This document shows positions 43,020 through 52,155 of a DNA stretch of 64,000 nucleotides, in pieces. Every line of letters begins with the position of its first letter. Position 1 is the stretch's first letter. A program made the translations under genes and the position numbers. This stretch comes from [Collinsella] massiliensis. GTDB taxonomy: Bacteria; Actinomycetota; Coriobacteriia; Coriobacteriales; Coriobacteriaceae. Where the stretch lies: NCBI GenBank assembly GCA_000333815.1, contig CAPI01000019.1, positions 1 through 64,000 of the forward strand, read 5' to 3'. The notes under the pieces are model-generated. The model saw only the letters and a program-made list of their open reading frames with translations. It was not told the origin of the DNA and did not search any database.

Positions 43020-43138
43020 GGGAGGCCTTTCTAGACGGGGACAGACAGCGTCCCCAGTTTAGGAAGGCGGCGTCACGCTTCGATGAGCGTTTTGTAAGCG
43101 AGCGGTTAGCGCCCGCTGGAAAAGAGGTTGGGGGGGGA

Positions 43139-43241
43139 TTGGTTGGGGACGTGTTCCTTTCAACCCCTTATTGGTCGGGGACGCGTTCGTTTCAGCCGCC
43201 TCATAAAGGGGTTGAAAGGAACACGTCCCCAACCAACCCAT
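43139..43241. repeat. REP/BIME-like element, complete copy B
   Basis: Same modules and orientation as copy A: left arm, direct middle module GGTCGGGGACGCGTTCGTTT, inverted right arm. It lies between the upstream region of the PHP gene and the stop of the following membrane protein gene. Confidence 0.9.
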
Positions 43242-43249
43242 TCCCGGCG

Positions 43250-43987
43250 CTACTTCCACCCATGCGCCGTGGACGAACCGGGACGGGCGCGCAGCACGAC
43301 GTGCGCGCCGAGCGAGGCCGCGATCAACCCGGCAAGGCACCGTATGCAGGCGTCGGCGGTGGGGCTGTGCGGGAAGCCCAGAAGCGATAGGAACGCCTCC
43401 TGTGTGAGGGAGAGCGCGATGAGCGAACTCGCCAGCGAGATGATCCTGAGCGCCTTCTCGATGGCCGTCTTCGCGCCGCGCGTCTGGATGAGGTGCCTGA
43501 CGTTGAGCCCGATCTCCAAAAACGTGAACGCGACGATCGCGAACGCCGCGGTCCTCTGGTACTCCCTCGATGGGTGGAAGAAGCTCCATGCCGCGTACGC
43601 CACGTAGAACAAGCTCGCAACCGTGAGCATGATGCCCGCGACGCGCGCGTAGCGCCGGGACGAACCGGAGCCGCCGCGCACCGCGCCCGTCGCCGTGACC
43701 AGGCGCGACGCTCCCATGAACAGGGTATAGAGCCCGTTGACGCACGCGAAGAGCGATGTGCCGAGCACGCCCGACACGATCTTGCCGATGCCGATCACGG
43801 CATGCCATGCCCCGAGCACTGTCGCCAGGTACAGCGCCCGCGCGGTCGAGGCGTCGTAGTTCTTCCGCACGTTCTCGCCAGCGGCGACCGCGTCCCGGAG
43901 CACGTCCTGGGCGCGCCGCCCGGAGGGACGGGAGCCGCGGCCCGCATGCTTCGCGTCTGCATTCATCTTGGTATCGACGGACACCAT
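43250..43987 (-). CDS. Membrane protein of unknown function
   Basis: About 245 residues from the ATG at 43987 (GTG at 43984 is equally close to GGGGAGGTC). Six hydrophobic segments are visible from about residue 60 on, for example LYLATVLGAWHAVIGIGKIVSGVLG, SLFYVAYAAWSFF and AFAIVAFTFLEIGL; the N-terminal 50 residues are charged. I do not recognise the family. It stands alone, bounded on both sides by REP-like elements (43139 and 44050). Confidence 0.7.
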   Translation of the reverse strand: MVSVDTKMNADAKHAGRGSRPSGRRAQDVLRDAVAAGENVRKNYDASTARALYLATVLGAWHAVIGIGKIVSGVLGTSLFACVNGLYTLFMGASRLVTATGAVRGGSGSSRRYARVAGIMLTVASLFYVAYAAWSFFHPSREYQRTAAFAIVAFTFLEIGLNVRHLIQTRGAKTAIEKALRIISLASSLIALSLTQEAFLSLLGFPHSPTADACIRCLAGLIAASLGAHVVLRARPGSSTAHGWK

Positions 43988-44049
43988 GACCTCCCCGCAA
44001 CTCCGGTTCACGTTATATCAATTGTGCCCCTGGTTCCGTCGCGGCTCAA

Positions 44050-44158
44050 TGGGTTGGTTGGGGACGTGTTCCTTTCAACCCATTTTGGGGAAGGCGGCCG
44101 GAACGAACATGTCCAAACCAAAAAATGGGTTGAAAGGAACACGTCCCCAACCAACCCC
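44050..44158. repeat. REP/BIME-like element, copy C with inverted middle module
   Basis: Outer arms as in the other copies, but the middle reads AAGGCGGCCGGAACGAACAT GTCC, the reverse complement of the usual GGAC-type module. It is followed by a CCAACCAACCCC duplication. It lies before the DUF454 gene stop. Confidence 0.88.
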
Positions 44159-44168
44159 AACCAACCCC

Positions 44169-44555
44169 CTACTCGGCGGCGGCGGGGCGGCGGGTCTTCA
44201 CGCCGAAGCAAAAGTAGAGGATGTGGAAGATCCACACGCAGAGCAGCACGAGCTGGCCCAGGCGCACCGCGTGCATCATGACGAAGCCGATGGACATGAG
44301 GATGGTCACGGTCACCATCACGCGGATCTTCGTCGCCCAGTCCATCCCCTTGCCCGAGACGAAGCCCTCGAGGTTCTTCCGGTAGAGCGCGGTGCCCGTG
44401 AACCACGTGTGCAACCGCTCGGAGCTCTTGGCGAAACAGTACGCGGAGAGCATCAGGAACGGGAACGCCGGCAGCAACGGCACCACCGCGCCGATGGCCC
44501 CCAGCACGAGCCCGATGCAACCCACCACGATCAGCAGAACCTTCTTGACGTTCAT
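44169..44555 (-). CDS. DUF454 (YbaN) family membrane protein
   Basis: 128 residues from the ATG at 44555, after GAGGAGGCGTG. Four short hydrophobic segments and the family motifs LGAIGAVVPLLPAFPFLMLSAYCFAKSSERLHTWF and KTRR near the end identify DUF454. The role is unknown; the family is widespread in bacteria next to ABC exporters and redox genes. Its start overlaps the stop of the preceding gene, so it is the last gene of a four-gene operon with the ABC exporter. Confidence 0.9.
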   Translation of the reverse strand: MNVKKVLLIVVGCIGLVLGAIGAVVPLLPAFPFLMLSAYCFAKSSERLHTWFTGTALYRKNLEGFVSGKGMDWATKIRVMVTVTILMSIGFVMMHAVRLGQLVLLCVWIFHILYFCFGVKTRRPAAAE

Positions 44556-44929
44556 CACGCCTCCTCGTTTCCCATCCTCCGGGCCTCAGCCCTGGTCTCG
44601 TACACATGCCGCAGCGCCGCCACGGGGTGATGGAAGATCATCCGCGGGCCGGCGAAGCGCATGACTTCCCGGATCCTCTCGCGCATCGCGGGCCTATAGC
44701 AGTGCACCCGGCAGTTGGAGCAGAACGTCTTCTCCTCCATGAACGGGCAGCGGTCGCTACGTCGGCGCGCGTACGCGGCGAGCTCGGCGCACTCCGGGCA
44801 GAGCTCGCCGCCGCGCGTCCCGTGCTTGGCACGGCACCACAGCGCGATCATCTCGCCCACCATGCGCTTCTCGCGCTCCCGCTTGGCGCGCACGCGCGGC
44901 GAGTCGCTTCGGTTGCGCGCGGCGCCCAT
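44555..44929 (-). CDS. Nitrous oxide-stimulated promoter family protein
   Basis: 124 residues. The cysteine pairs CPECAEL, CPFMEEKTFCSNCRVHCYRP and the segment RMIFHHPVAALRHVYETRAEARR match the PF11756 family, first noted for an N2O-inducible promoter. Eight or so cysteines suggest an Fe-S or zinc site. It overlaps the upstream ABC gene and the downstream DUF454 gene by one or a few bases, so it is translationally coupled to both. Function unknown. Confidence 0.88.
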   Translation of the reverse strand: MGAARNRSDSPRVRAKREREKRMVGEMIALWCRAKHGTRGGELCPECAELAAYARRRSDRCPFMEEKTFCSNCRVHCYRPAMRERIREVMRFAGPRMIFHHPVAALRHVYETRAEARRMGNEEA

Positions 44930-46578
44930 CAGCACACCCTCCCCTGCTCGACCGAGACCACCTCGTCGGCGATGCGCATCGTCGAGGCGCGGTGCGAGAC
45001 GAGCAGCACGGTCCTGCCCTCCCGCTCGCGCGCGAGCGCGCGCAGGATCACCGCCTCGTTCAGGCTGTCGAGGTTGCTCGTCGGCTCGTCGAGCAGCATG
45101 AACGGCGCATCGCGCAGAAAGGCGCGGGCGAGGCCGATTCGCTGGCGCTCGCCGCCGGAGAGCGCGTCGCCGAGCTCCCCCGCGGGCGTGTCGTAGCCCT
45201 GGGGCAGCGAGCAGATGAAATCGTGCAGGGACGCCTTGCGGCACGCCTCCTCGACCTCCTCGTCCGTCGCGTCGAGCTTGGCGATCCGCAGGTTCTCCCT
45301 AATGCTGTCCCGGAAGAGGTGGGTTTCCTGCGTGACGAAGGACTCGAGCGCGCGCAGGTTCGCGGTGTTCACGTCCGACACGCTCCTGCCCGAGACCTCG
45401 ACCAACCCCGCCGCGGGCTCCCAGAAGCGCATGAAGAGCTTGAGCAGCGTGGACTTGCCGCTGCCGCTCCGCCCGGTGATGCCGACGATCTTCCCCTCGG
45501 GCGCCTCGAGCGTGATGCCGTCGAGCACCGGCTCGCCGTCGTAGGAGAAGGCCACGCCGCGCGCCGCCGCGCCGGCAAAACCCGTGTGCGCGCGGCCGTG
45601 CACGTCCTCGACCTGCGGCTCCTCATCCAGGATGTCGAGCACGCGGTTGCCCGCCGCGAACGTCGCCTGCAGCGTGCTCCCCAGGTTCGCGAGCGCGATC
45701 ACCGGGCCGAACGAGCCCATGAGCGCAACGGTGGGGACAAGCACGCCGGCGAGCGGCGCCGCGCCGGGCGCGAGCCATGCGGCGAGCAGGAGCATCCCCA
45801 CATCGAGCAGCAGGACGCCCGCGCTCGAGACCGCGGCGTTCCTGCCCGCGACGCGCTTCAGGCGCGCCTCGTCCGCGGTGAGGGCGTCCGTCCGCGCGCG
45901 CAGCTCCTCCAGACGCGTGTCGCCCTGGTCGTACTGCAGGATCTCGTCGAGCCCGCGCAGGCTGTCGAGGACGAACCCCGAGAGCTCGCCCGAGCGCGTG
46001 CGGAAGCGCAGGCCGTCGTCGCCTGCCGCGCGCGAGGCCAGCCACGGCTGCACGATGCCCACGAGCGCGTACGAAAGCGCCGCATACGCACCCAGGACCG
46101 GGTTGAACGACCCGATGAACGCCACGAGAATCGCGCAGAACGCGAGCGCGATGAGCGCGGGCGAGATGGTATGCGCGTAGAACACCTCGAGCAGCTCGAT
46201 GTCGGAGGTGATCACGGAGATGAGCTCGCCCTTGCCGCGCCCCTCGAGCTTGGCCGGGGCAAGGCGGCGCAGCGCCCGGAACACGCGGTCGCGGATGAGC
46301 GCGAGCAGCTTGAAGGCGATGAAGTGGTTGCACGCCTGCTCGCCGTAGCGCAGGATGCCGCGCGCCACCGCGCAGAGCGCCATCGCGGCCACGATGCCCG
46401 TAAGCGGCAGCGCCGCCTCCCCCAGAACGGAGAGCACGCCGTATGCGCCGAGCACGGTGAGCGCCGTGGCGCACAGGTGCCCAGCGAGCCCGAGCGCCAC
46501 CGCGAGCGCCATGTACCCCGCGAGCGGGCGCACCAGGCCCACGAGCCGTGCCATCACACCGATACCGGTCCTTCTCAT
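44929..46578 (-). CDS. ABC exporter subunit, CydC-like
   Basis: 549 residues: six transmembrane helices then an ATPase domain (Walker A GRSGSGKST, signature LSGGERQRIGLARA, Walker B FMLLDEPTSNLD, H-loop SHR). The segment RGILRYGEQACNHFIAFKLLALIRDRVF is characteristic of CydC-type thiol exporters and some multidrug half-transporters. It overlaps its partner by 4 bp (ATGA). It probably forms a heterodimer with the upstream gene product; cargo could be a thiol, lipid or drug. Confidence 0.87.
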   Translation of the reverse strand: MRRTGIGVMARLVGLVRPLAGYMALAVALGLAGHLCATALTVLGAYGVLSVLGEAALPLTGIVAAMALCAVARGILRYGEQACNHFIAFKLLALIRDRVFRALRRLAPAKLEGRGKGELISVITSDIELLEVFYAHTISPALIALAFCAILVAFIGSFNPVLGAYAALSYALVGIVQPWLASRAAGDDGLRFRTRSGELSGFVLDSLRGLDEILQYDQGDTRLEELRARTDALTADEARLKRVAGRNAAVSSAGVLLLDVGMLLLAAWLAPGAAPLAGVLVPTVALMGSFGPVIALANLGSTLQATFAAGNRVLDILDEEPQVEDVHGRAHTGFAGAAARGVAFSYDGEPVLDGITLEAPEGKIVGITGRSGSGKSTLLKLFMRFWEPAAGLVEVSGRSVSDVNTANLRALESFVTQETHLFRDSIRENLRIAKLDATDEEVEEACRKASLHDFICSLPQGYDTPAGELGDALSGGERQRIGLARAFLRDAPFMLLDEPTSNLDSLNEAVILRALAREREGRTVLLVSHRASTMRIADEVVSVEQGRVC

Positions 46579-48344
46579 GCGGCGACCTCCTCAGTCCCGA
46601 AGTTCTCAAGTTCCTGCTGGGCGCCCCACAGCATGGCGTAGGCGCCGCCGCGGGCGACGAGCTCGTCATGGGTGCCGCGCTCGGCCACGGAGCCGGCATC
46701 GAGCACCACGATCTGGTCCGCCGCGCGCACGTTGGCCAGGCGGTGCGAGATGAGCAGCACCGTCCGGTCGCGCGCCAGGTCTCCGATGACCGCCATGATG
46801 GCGTCCTCGCTCTCCACGTCCACGTTCGAGGCGGCCTCGTCGAAGATGTAGACGCGGCTGTCGTGCAAGAGCGCGCGGGCGAGCGCGAGGCGCTGGCGCT
46901 GGCCGCCGGAGAGGTTCGACGCCTGCTCGGCGAGGCGCGTGTCGAGCCCCTCGCCCGCGCGCAGGAAGCCGGCGAGCCGTGTGGCCTCGAGCGCCCGCCA
47001 GAGCTCGTCGTCGGTGGCGTCCGGCTTGGCGGCGAGCAGGTTCTCGCGCACCGTGCCGCGGAACAGGTAGCCCGCATGGCCCACGTAGGTGACCTGGCGC
47101 ATGAGGTCGGCCGGGTCGAGCTCGGAAAGCTCCATGCCGCCCACGGTGACGGAGCCCGTGTAGCCGCGGTTCCTGCCCATGAGCACCGAGGCGAGCGTCG
47201 ACTTGCCGCAGCCGCTCTCGCCCACGATCGCCGTGAACGACCCCTCGGGAACCATGAGGTCCACATCGGCGAGCGCGGGCCGCGCGGCACCCTCGCCCTG
47301 GTAGGTGAAGCCGAGTCCCGCGATGCGCAGGTCCGCGCGCGCCGGCATGGGCGCCGTGCCCCGCACGGGTTCCTCGGCATCGAGCAGGCGGAAGATCTTG
47401 TCGCTCGCCGCCATGCCGTTCATGGCGATGTGGAAAAACGACCCCAGCTGGCGCATGGGCAGGAAGTAGTCGGCCGCGAGCAGCATGATCATGAGGCAGC
47501 CGGTGAGCCCGACCGCGCCCGACTGGAGCTGGAAGAGCCCCACCGCGATGCCCGCCGCCGCGCCGCCATAGGCCACGATGTCCATGATGGCGATGGAGTT
47601 GAGCTGCATGACGAGCACGCGCATGGTGATGCGCCGGAACTCCTCCGCCCGTTCGTTCATCTCGCGCTGCTTCATCTCGTCCGCGCCGTAGACCTTGAGA
47701 GTCGTGAGGCCCTGGAGGTTCTCGAGGAACGTGTCGCCGAGCGCCGTGTAGCTCCCCCAGTACTTGGAGAGCAGGCGCTTCGCCCACGTCTGCACGGCGG
47801 CGATGGCGACGGGGATGAGCGGCACGCACACGAGCAGCACCACGGCCGCCGGCAGGCTCACGGGCGCGAGCACCGCGAAGAGCGTGAGCGGCGCGAGCAA
47901 GGCGTAGAAGAGCTGCGGCAGGTAGGCGCCGAAGTACGTCTCGAGCTGGTCGACGCCCTCGACGGAAACCTGCACCACCTCCGAGGTGAGCGCGTGCTCG
48001 CGGTACGACGGGCCGAGGCGCAGGAGCTTCTCGTAGATGACGGGGCGCAGGCGGCGCTTCACCGCGCTCGAGGCGCGAAAGCTCGCCCACGACGCACCGC
48101 TCGTGCACAGGGCGCGCACGGCGATGGCCGCGAGCGCGATGACGGCCAGGGTGACGAGGTCGCCCCGCGTCACCGTGTGTGCGAAAACGCGCCCGAGCAC
48201 GCGGCAGATCGCCGTGATCAGGCAGATGTTCGCGACGAGGGAGACCCATTGGAAGGCGACGTTCAGCGCGATGTAGCGCCTGCTCTCGGGCACCAGCCCC
48301 ACGAGCCGCTTGTTGATCATCATGTCTATCCGCTTTCTGGTCAT
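46575..48344 (-). CDS. ABC exporter subunit, CydD-like
   Basis: 589 residues with an N-terminal six-helix domain and ATPase domain (Walker A GESGCGKST, signature LSGGQRQRLALARALL, Walker B VYIFDEAASNVD, H-loop SHR). Walker B is followed by Ala rather than Pro-Thr, a common variation in one member of heterodimers. It is the first gene of the operon ABC-ABC-N2O-stimulated protein-DUF454. A dyad at 48400-48413 upstream suggests control by the divergent TetR gene product. Confidence 0.88.
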   Translation of the reverse strand: MTRKRIDMMINKRLVGLVPESRRYIALNVAFQWVSLVANICLITAICRVLGRVFAHTVTRGDLVTLAVIALAAIAVRALCTSGASWASFRASSAVKRRLRPVIYEKLLRLGPSYREHALTSEVVQVSVEGVDQLETYFGAYLPQLFYALLAPLTLFAVLAPVSLPAAVVLLVCVPLIPVAIAAVQTWAKRLLSKYWGSYTALGDTFLENLQGLTTLKVYGADEMKQREMNERAEEFRRITMRVLVMQLNSIAIMDIVAYGGAAAGIAVGLFQLQSGAVGLTGCLMIMLLAADYFLPMRQLGSFFHIAMNGMAASDKIFRLLDAEEPVRGTAPMPARADLRIAGLGFTYQGEGAARPALADVDLMVPEGSFTAIVGESGCGKSTLASVLMGRNRGYTGSVTVGGMELSELDPADLMRQVTYVGHAGYLFRGTVRENLLAAKPDATDDELWRALEATRLAGFLRAGEGLDTRLAEQASNLSGGQRQRLALARALLHDSRVYIFDEAASNVDVESEDAIMAVIGDLARDRTVLLISHRLANVRAADQIVVLDAGSVAERGTHDELVARGGAYAMLWGAQQELENFGTEEVAA

Positions 48345-48399
48345 GCGGCCGCGCCCTCATGGCGGCCGCTGCGCCCCAAACGGTTAGACATGGTAAACT

Positions 48400-48413
48400 A
48401 TTTCTCGAGAGAT
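48400..48413. promoter_or_regulatory. Palindrome in TetR-ABC exporter spacer
   Basis: ATTTCTCGAGAGAT holds a perfect TCTCGAGA core with an extended dyad (one mismatch). It lies about 55 bp before the ABC operon start and could be an operator. Confidence 0.45.
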
Positions 48414-48444
48414 TAGAAGGGGCTAACTTTTTGACGGGCAGCAT

Positions 48445-48553
48445 GGGTTGGTTGGGGACGTGTTCCTTTCAACCCCTTTTTTCGGTCGGGGACGCGTTCG
48501 CTTCAGCCACCTCCAAAAAAGGGGTTGAAAGGAACACGTCCCCAACCAACCCA
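48445..48553. repeat. REP/BIME-like element, complete copy D
   Basis: Arms and direct middle module as in copy A, the middle reading GGTCGGGGACGCGTTCGCTT. It lies inside the divergent spacer between the ABC exporter operon and the TetR gene, 53 bp before the TetR start. Confidence 0.9.
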
Positions 48554-48605
48554 TTCCCTTCCGCTGCACGGGGTATATGAAGAGAAACGACCGCAGGGAG
48601 GGCGC

Positions 48606-49220
48606 ATGTCCAGCCAGCTCACCAAACGCGCGCTCGAGGAATCGCTCAAGCACCTGTTGCTTCAAAAACCGCTGAGCAAGATCACCATCGCCGACATCAC
48701 CGACGATTGCGGCATCAGCCGCATGACGTTCTACTACCACTTCCAGGACATCTACGACCTGGTCGAATGGGCGTGCGAAGAGGACGCCGCGCGGATCATC
48801 GCGGGCAACAAGACCGCCGACACCTGGCAGACCGGCCTGCTCAACATGTTCCTCGCCCTGCAGGACAACAAGCCCTTCGTCCTCAACGTCTACCACAACA
48901 TGAGCCGCGACCAGATGGAGCGGATCTTCTTCCCCGTGGTGCACGACCTGGTGAAGGGCGTGGTCGACGAGCATGCGGCGGGCAGGCACATCCGCGAGCG
49001 GGATAAGGACTTCATCGCGAACTTCTTCGCCCATGCGTTCATCGGGACCGTCCGCGACTGGATCGCCCGGGGCATGAACGACGACCCGCACGCGCTCGTG
49101 CAGGGCGTCGCCATCATCTCGGACGGCGCCATCGAGACCGCGCTCGGCCGGCTCGAGATCCCCGGCGGCTACGTCGCGGGAAGCGAGGGCGCGCTTCCGG
49201 ACGAACCTGCAGCGTCATAG
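48606..49220 (+). CDS. TetR family regulator
   Basis: 204 residues from the ATG at 48606, after GGGAGGGCGC. The helix-turn-helix (SKITIADITDDCGISRMTFYYHFQDIYDLVEW) is of the DhaS/TetR type, and the C-terminal region (FFAHAFIGTVRDWIARGMNDDP) matches TetR_C_7-like domains. It is followed 152 bp later by oleate hydratase on the same strand and preceded by the divergent ABC exporter, so it could regulate either in response to a fatty acid or other ligand. Confidence 0.9.
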   Translation: MSSQLTKRALEESLKHLLLQKPLSKITIADITDDCGISRMTFYYHFQDIYDLVEWACEEDAARIIAGNKTADTWQTGLLNMFLALQDNKPFVLNVYHNMSRDQMERIFFPVVHDLVKGVVDEHAAGRHIRERDKDFIANFFAHAFIGTVRDWIARGMNDDPHALVQGVAIISDGAIETALGRLEIPGGYVAGSEGALPDEPAAS

Positions 49221-49372
49221 GGTGCATCCCCCGTCAATCTATACAATACCACCGCTTTGATAAGAAACCGTACAGAAGCGCCGCTCTGCTCATGGCGCGC
49301 CGGCGCGCGCTGCCCCACCATGGAATGAGACGCATCGGACACGGCCGATGCATGCGTGAGAAAGGTGCAGCC

Positions 49373-51262
49373 ATGTACTATTCAAGCGGAAACTACGAAG
49401 CCTTCGCCCGCCCCAAGAAACCCGCGGGCATCGACCATAAGAGCGCCTACATCGTGGGCACGGGTCTGGCGGCGCTCTCCGCCGCGGCCTATCTGGTGCG
49501 CGACGCCCAGATGCCGGGCAAGAACATCCACATCTTCGAGAAGGACGACGTGCCCGGCGGCGCCTGCGACGGCCGGAACATCCCCGGCCTCGGCTACGTC
49601 ATGCGCGGCGGCCGCGAGATGGACAACCACTTCGAGGTGATGTGGGACCTGTTCCGCTCCATCCCCTCCATCGAGACGCCCGGTGTCTCCGTCCTGGACG
49701 AGTACTACTGGCTCAACAAGGAAGACCCCAACTACTCGCTCTGCCGCGCCACGAAGGACCGCGGGCACGACGCCGGCTGCGACGGCAAGTTCGGCCTCTC
49801 GGACAAGGCCGCCATGGAGATCATGGAGCTCATCTTCACACCCGACGAGAAGCTCTACGACCGCCCCATCACCGATTACTTCGACGATGAGGTGTTCTCC
49901 TCCAACTTCTGGATGTACTGGCGCACCATGTTCGCCTTCGAGAACTGGCACTCCGCGCTCGAGATGAAGCTCTACCTCAAGCGCTTCATCCACCACGTGG
50001 CGGGGCTGCCGGACTTCTCCGCCCTGCGCTTCACCCGCTACAACCAGTACGAGTCGATGATCCTGCCGCTCGTCGAGTACCTCAAGGCCGCCGGCGTGCA
50101 GTTCCACTTCAACACGAAGGTCGAGGACATCCAGTTCTCCATCGGGGGCGGCCAGGGCCCGGAGCGCCCGCGCACCGGCACCGGCCAGGACACCATCCAG
50201 CGCATCCAGCAGGTGGCGTTCCCGCGCAACCCCTATAGCACGCCCGTGAAGAAGGTCGCCACGCGCATCGTGCTGAGCGAGCCCGGCGAGGACGGCGCGG
50301 CCAACATCACCTCGATCGACCTCACCGAGAACGACCTCGTCTTCATCACCAACGGCGGCTGCGTCGAGAACTCCACCATGGGTGCGCAGGACAAGCCGGC
50401 CGCGTGGAAGCCCGACATCATGCCCGGCGGCGGCTGGGACATGTGGCGCCGCATCGCCGCGCAGGATCCCAGCTTCGGGCACCCCGACGCCTTCTGCGGC
50501 GACCCCGAGAAGTCCAAGTGGATGAGCGCCACGGTGACGACCTTCGACGGCGAGATCCCACCCTACATCCAGGCCATCTGCAAGCGCGACCCCTTCACCG
50601 GCCATGTGGTCACGGGCGGCATCGTGACCTGCACCGATTCCAACTGGCTCATGAGCTGGACGCTCAACCGCCAGCAGCAGTTCCGCGACCAGCCCAAGAA
50701 CGAGCTGAGCGTCTGGGTGTACGGGCTGTTCCCGGACGAGCCGGGCAACTTCGTGAAGAAGCCCATGCGCGCGTGCACCGGTGAGGAGATCTGCCAGGAG
50801 TGGCTCTACCACCTGGGCGTCCCCGAGGAGCGCATCCCCGAGCTCGCCGCGAACCACGCCAACACGGTGCCGGTCATGATGCCCTACATCACGGCGTTCT
50901 TCATGCCGCGCGCCGCGGGCGACCGCCCCGACGTGGTGCCCGATGGCGCGGTGAATTTCGCGTTCATCGGCCAGTTCGCCGAGACGCCGCGCGACACCAT
51001 CTTCACCACCGAGTACTCCATGCGCACCGGCATGGAGGCCGTCTACACGCTCTGCGACGTGGACCGCGGCGTGCCCGAGGTGTGGGGCAGCGTCTTCGAC
51101 GTGCGCGACCTGCTCATGGCGAGCGTGAAGCTGCGCGACGGCAAGCCCATCACCGACATGAAGCTCGGCCTCATCGAGCGGTTCGCGCTCAAGGAGGTGC
51201 TCAAGAAGATCGAGGGCACCGACGTCGAGAACGTCCTGAAGGAGTTCGGCGCCATCCAGTAG
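49373..51262 (+). CDS. ohyA: Oleate hydratase (FAD-dependent fatty acid hydratase)
   Basis: 629 residues from the ATG at 49373, after GAAAGGTGCAGCC. It begins with the MYYSSGNYEAFARP stretch and has the FAD fold GTGLAALSAAAYLVRDA and EKDDVPGGACDG, plus MRGGREMDNHFEVMWDLFRSIPS, all hallmarks of oleate hydratases. It adds water to cis double bonds of unsaturated fatty acids, for example oleate to 10-hydroxystearate, detoxifying host or dietary lipids. TATACAAT-like sequence near 49240 may be the promoter. A strong hairpin follows the stop. Confidence 0.95.
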   Translation: MYYSSGNYEAFARPKKPAGIDHKSAYIVGTGLAALSAAAYLVRDAQMPGKNIHIFEKDDVPGGACDGRNIPGLGYVMRGGREMDNHFEVMWDLFRSIPSIETPGVSVLDEYYWLNKEDPNYSLCRATKDRGHDAGCDGKFGLSDKAAMEIMELIFTPDEKLYDRPITDYFDDEVFSSNFWMYWRTMFAFENWHSALEMKLYLKRFIHHVAGLPDFSALRFTRYNQYESMILPLVEYLKAAGVQFHFNTKVEDIQFSIGGGQGPERPRTGTGQDTIQRIQQVAFPRNPYSTPVKKVATRIVLSEPGEDGAANITSIDLTENDLVFITNGGCVENSTMGAQDKPAAWKPDIMPGGGWDMWRRIAAQDPSFGHPDAFCGDPEKSKWMSATVTTFDGEIPPYIQAICKRDPFTGHVVTGGIVTCTDSNWLMSWTLNRQQQFRDQPKNELSVWVYGLFPDEPGNFVKKPMRACTGEEICQEWLYHLGVPEERIPELAANHANTVPVMMPYITAFFMPRAAGDRPDVVPDGAVNFAFIGQFAETPRDTIFTTEYSMRTGMEAVYTLCDVDRGVPEVWGSVFDVRDLLMASVKLRDGKPITDMKLGLIERFALKEVLKKIEGTDVENVLKEFGAIQ

Positions 51263-51286
51263 GCGAAGCTCTCAATAGCTAGCAAT

Positions 51287-51328
51287 CAGCGCGCGGCGGA
51301 ACCATCCTCCTCTTCCCGCCGCGCGCTG
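51287..51328. terminator. Hairpin terminator after oleate hydratase
   Basis: A 13-bp perfect stem, CAGCGCGCGGCGG with CCGCCGCGCGCTG, loop of 16 bases, 25 bp beyond the stop codon. Confidence 0.75.
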
Positions 51329-51477
51329 TGCTGTCTCGAGGTCAAAGCGCGCAGAATCGATGCCCGACCCGTCCCCAAGGCATGGGATGAGTTGGGCATC
51401 CTGCTCCGCGCTTCGCCCGTCAACCCACCAGAAATCCGCGCGAATCCTCTTGGCATCGTTCTCGGAGAGCTTCTACG

Positions 51478-52155
51478 CTATAGCCCCGCGCGGTACCACG
51501 AGACGGCGACTTGCGTACGGTCGCGCATGCCCAGCTTAGAGAGAATTCGGGACACCGCTCGCTTGGCGCTGGCAGGCTGAATTACAAGGCGCTCGGCGAT
51601 CTCACCGTTGGATAGACCGTCGGCGATGAGCGAACAGATCTCACGCTCATGTTCCGTGAGCTGTCGAAAAGCCCGACGCAGGCGCTCGCGCTCCGACCCG
51701 GGAACGACCTTGGGAACGTTGCGTTCGAGAACCGCCCGCGTAACGCGCGGGGTGAGCACGGCATCCCCCTCCGCAACGGCGCGAACCGCGTCAATGAGCT
51801 CCCGGGATCGGATGTCCTTGAGCAGAAAGCCGGAAGCCCCCGCCTCAAGACCCCCGAACGCATAATCGTCTTCATCGTAGGTCGTGAGAATTAGAACGCG
51901 CACATCTGGATGGCGCATGCAGATAATCGCGCAGGCATCGATGCCGTCCATGACAGGCATGCGCACGTCCATGAGCACAACGTCGGGAAGCGAGCGTCCC
52001 ATCTCCGCCGCTCGATCGATGGCATCAACCGCCTGCTGGCCATCGGGCGCCTGACCCCAGACGCGCAGCGTCGGATCGCGCCGAAGCATAAGGGCGAATC
52101 CCAAACGAGTTTCCGCTTGGTCATCGACGATCATCACGTCGATGAAATTACTCAT
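51478..52155 (-). CDS. NarL/FixJ family response regulator
   Basis: 225 residues. Receiver domain with acidic pair VDDQAETRLGF, phospho-acceptor in DVVLMDVRMPVMDG and Lys in FLLKDI, then a LuxR helix-turn-helix (LTEHEREICSLIADGLSNGEIAERLVIQPASAKRAVSRILSKLGM). Its start overlaps the kinase stop (ATGA). It probably controls the ABC transporter genes upstream. The receiver/kinase pair is of the LiaSR/NarL kind that responds to cell-envelope antibiotics in Gram-positives. Confidence 0.93.
   Translation of the reverse strand: MSNFIDVMIVDDQAETRLGFALMLRRDPTLRVWGQAPDGQQAVDAIDRAAEMGRSLPDVVLMDVRMPVMDGIDACAIICMRHPDVRVLILTTYDEDDYAFGGLEAGASGFLLKDIRSRELIDAVRAVAEGDAVLTPRVTRAVLERNVPKVVPGSERERLRRAFRQLTEHEREICSLIADGLSNGEIAERLVIQPASAKRAVSRILSKLGMRDRTQVAVSWYRAGL

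Noticed and set aside
43036-43060. GGGGAC...GTCCCC inverted repeat upstream of the PHP gene
   Set aside because: Six-base arms only; could be part of a promoter but too short to call.
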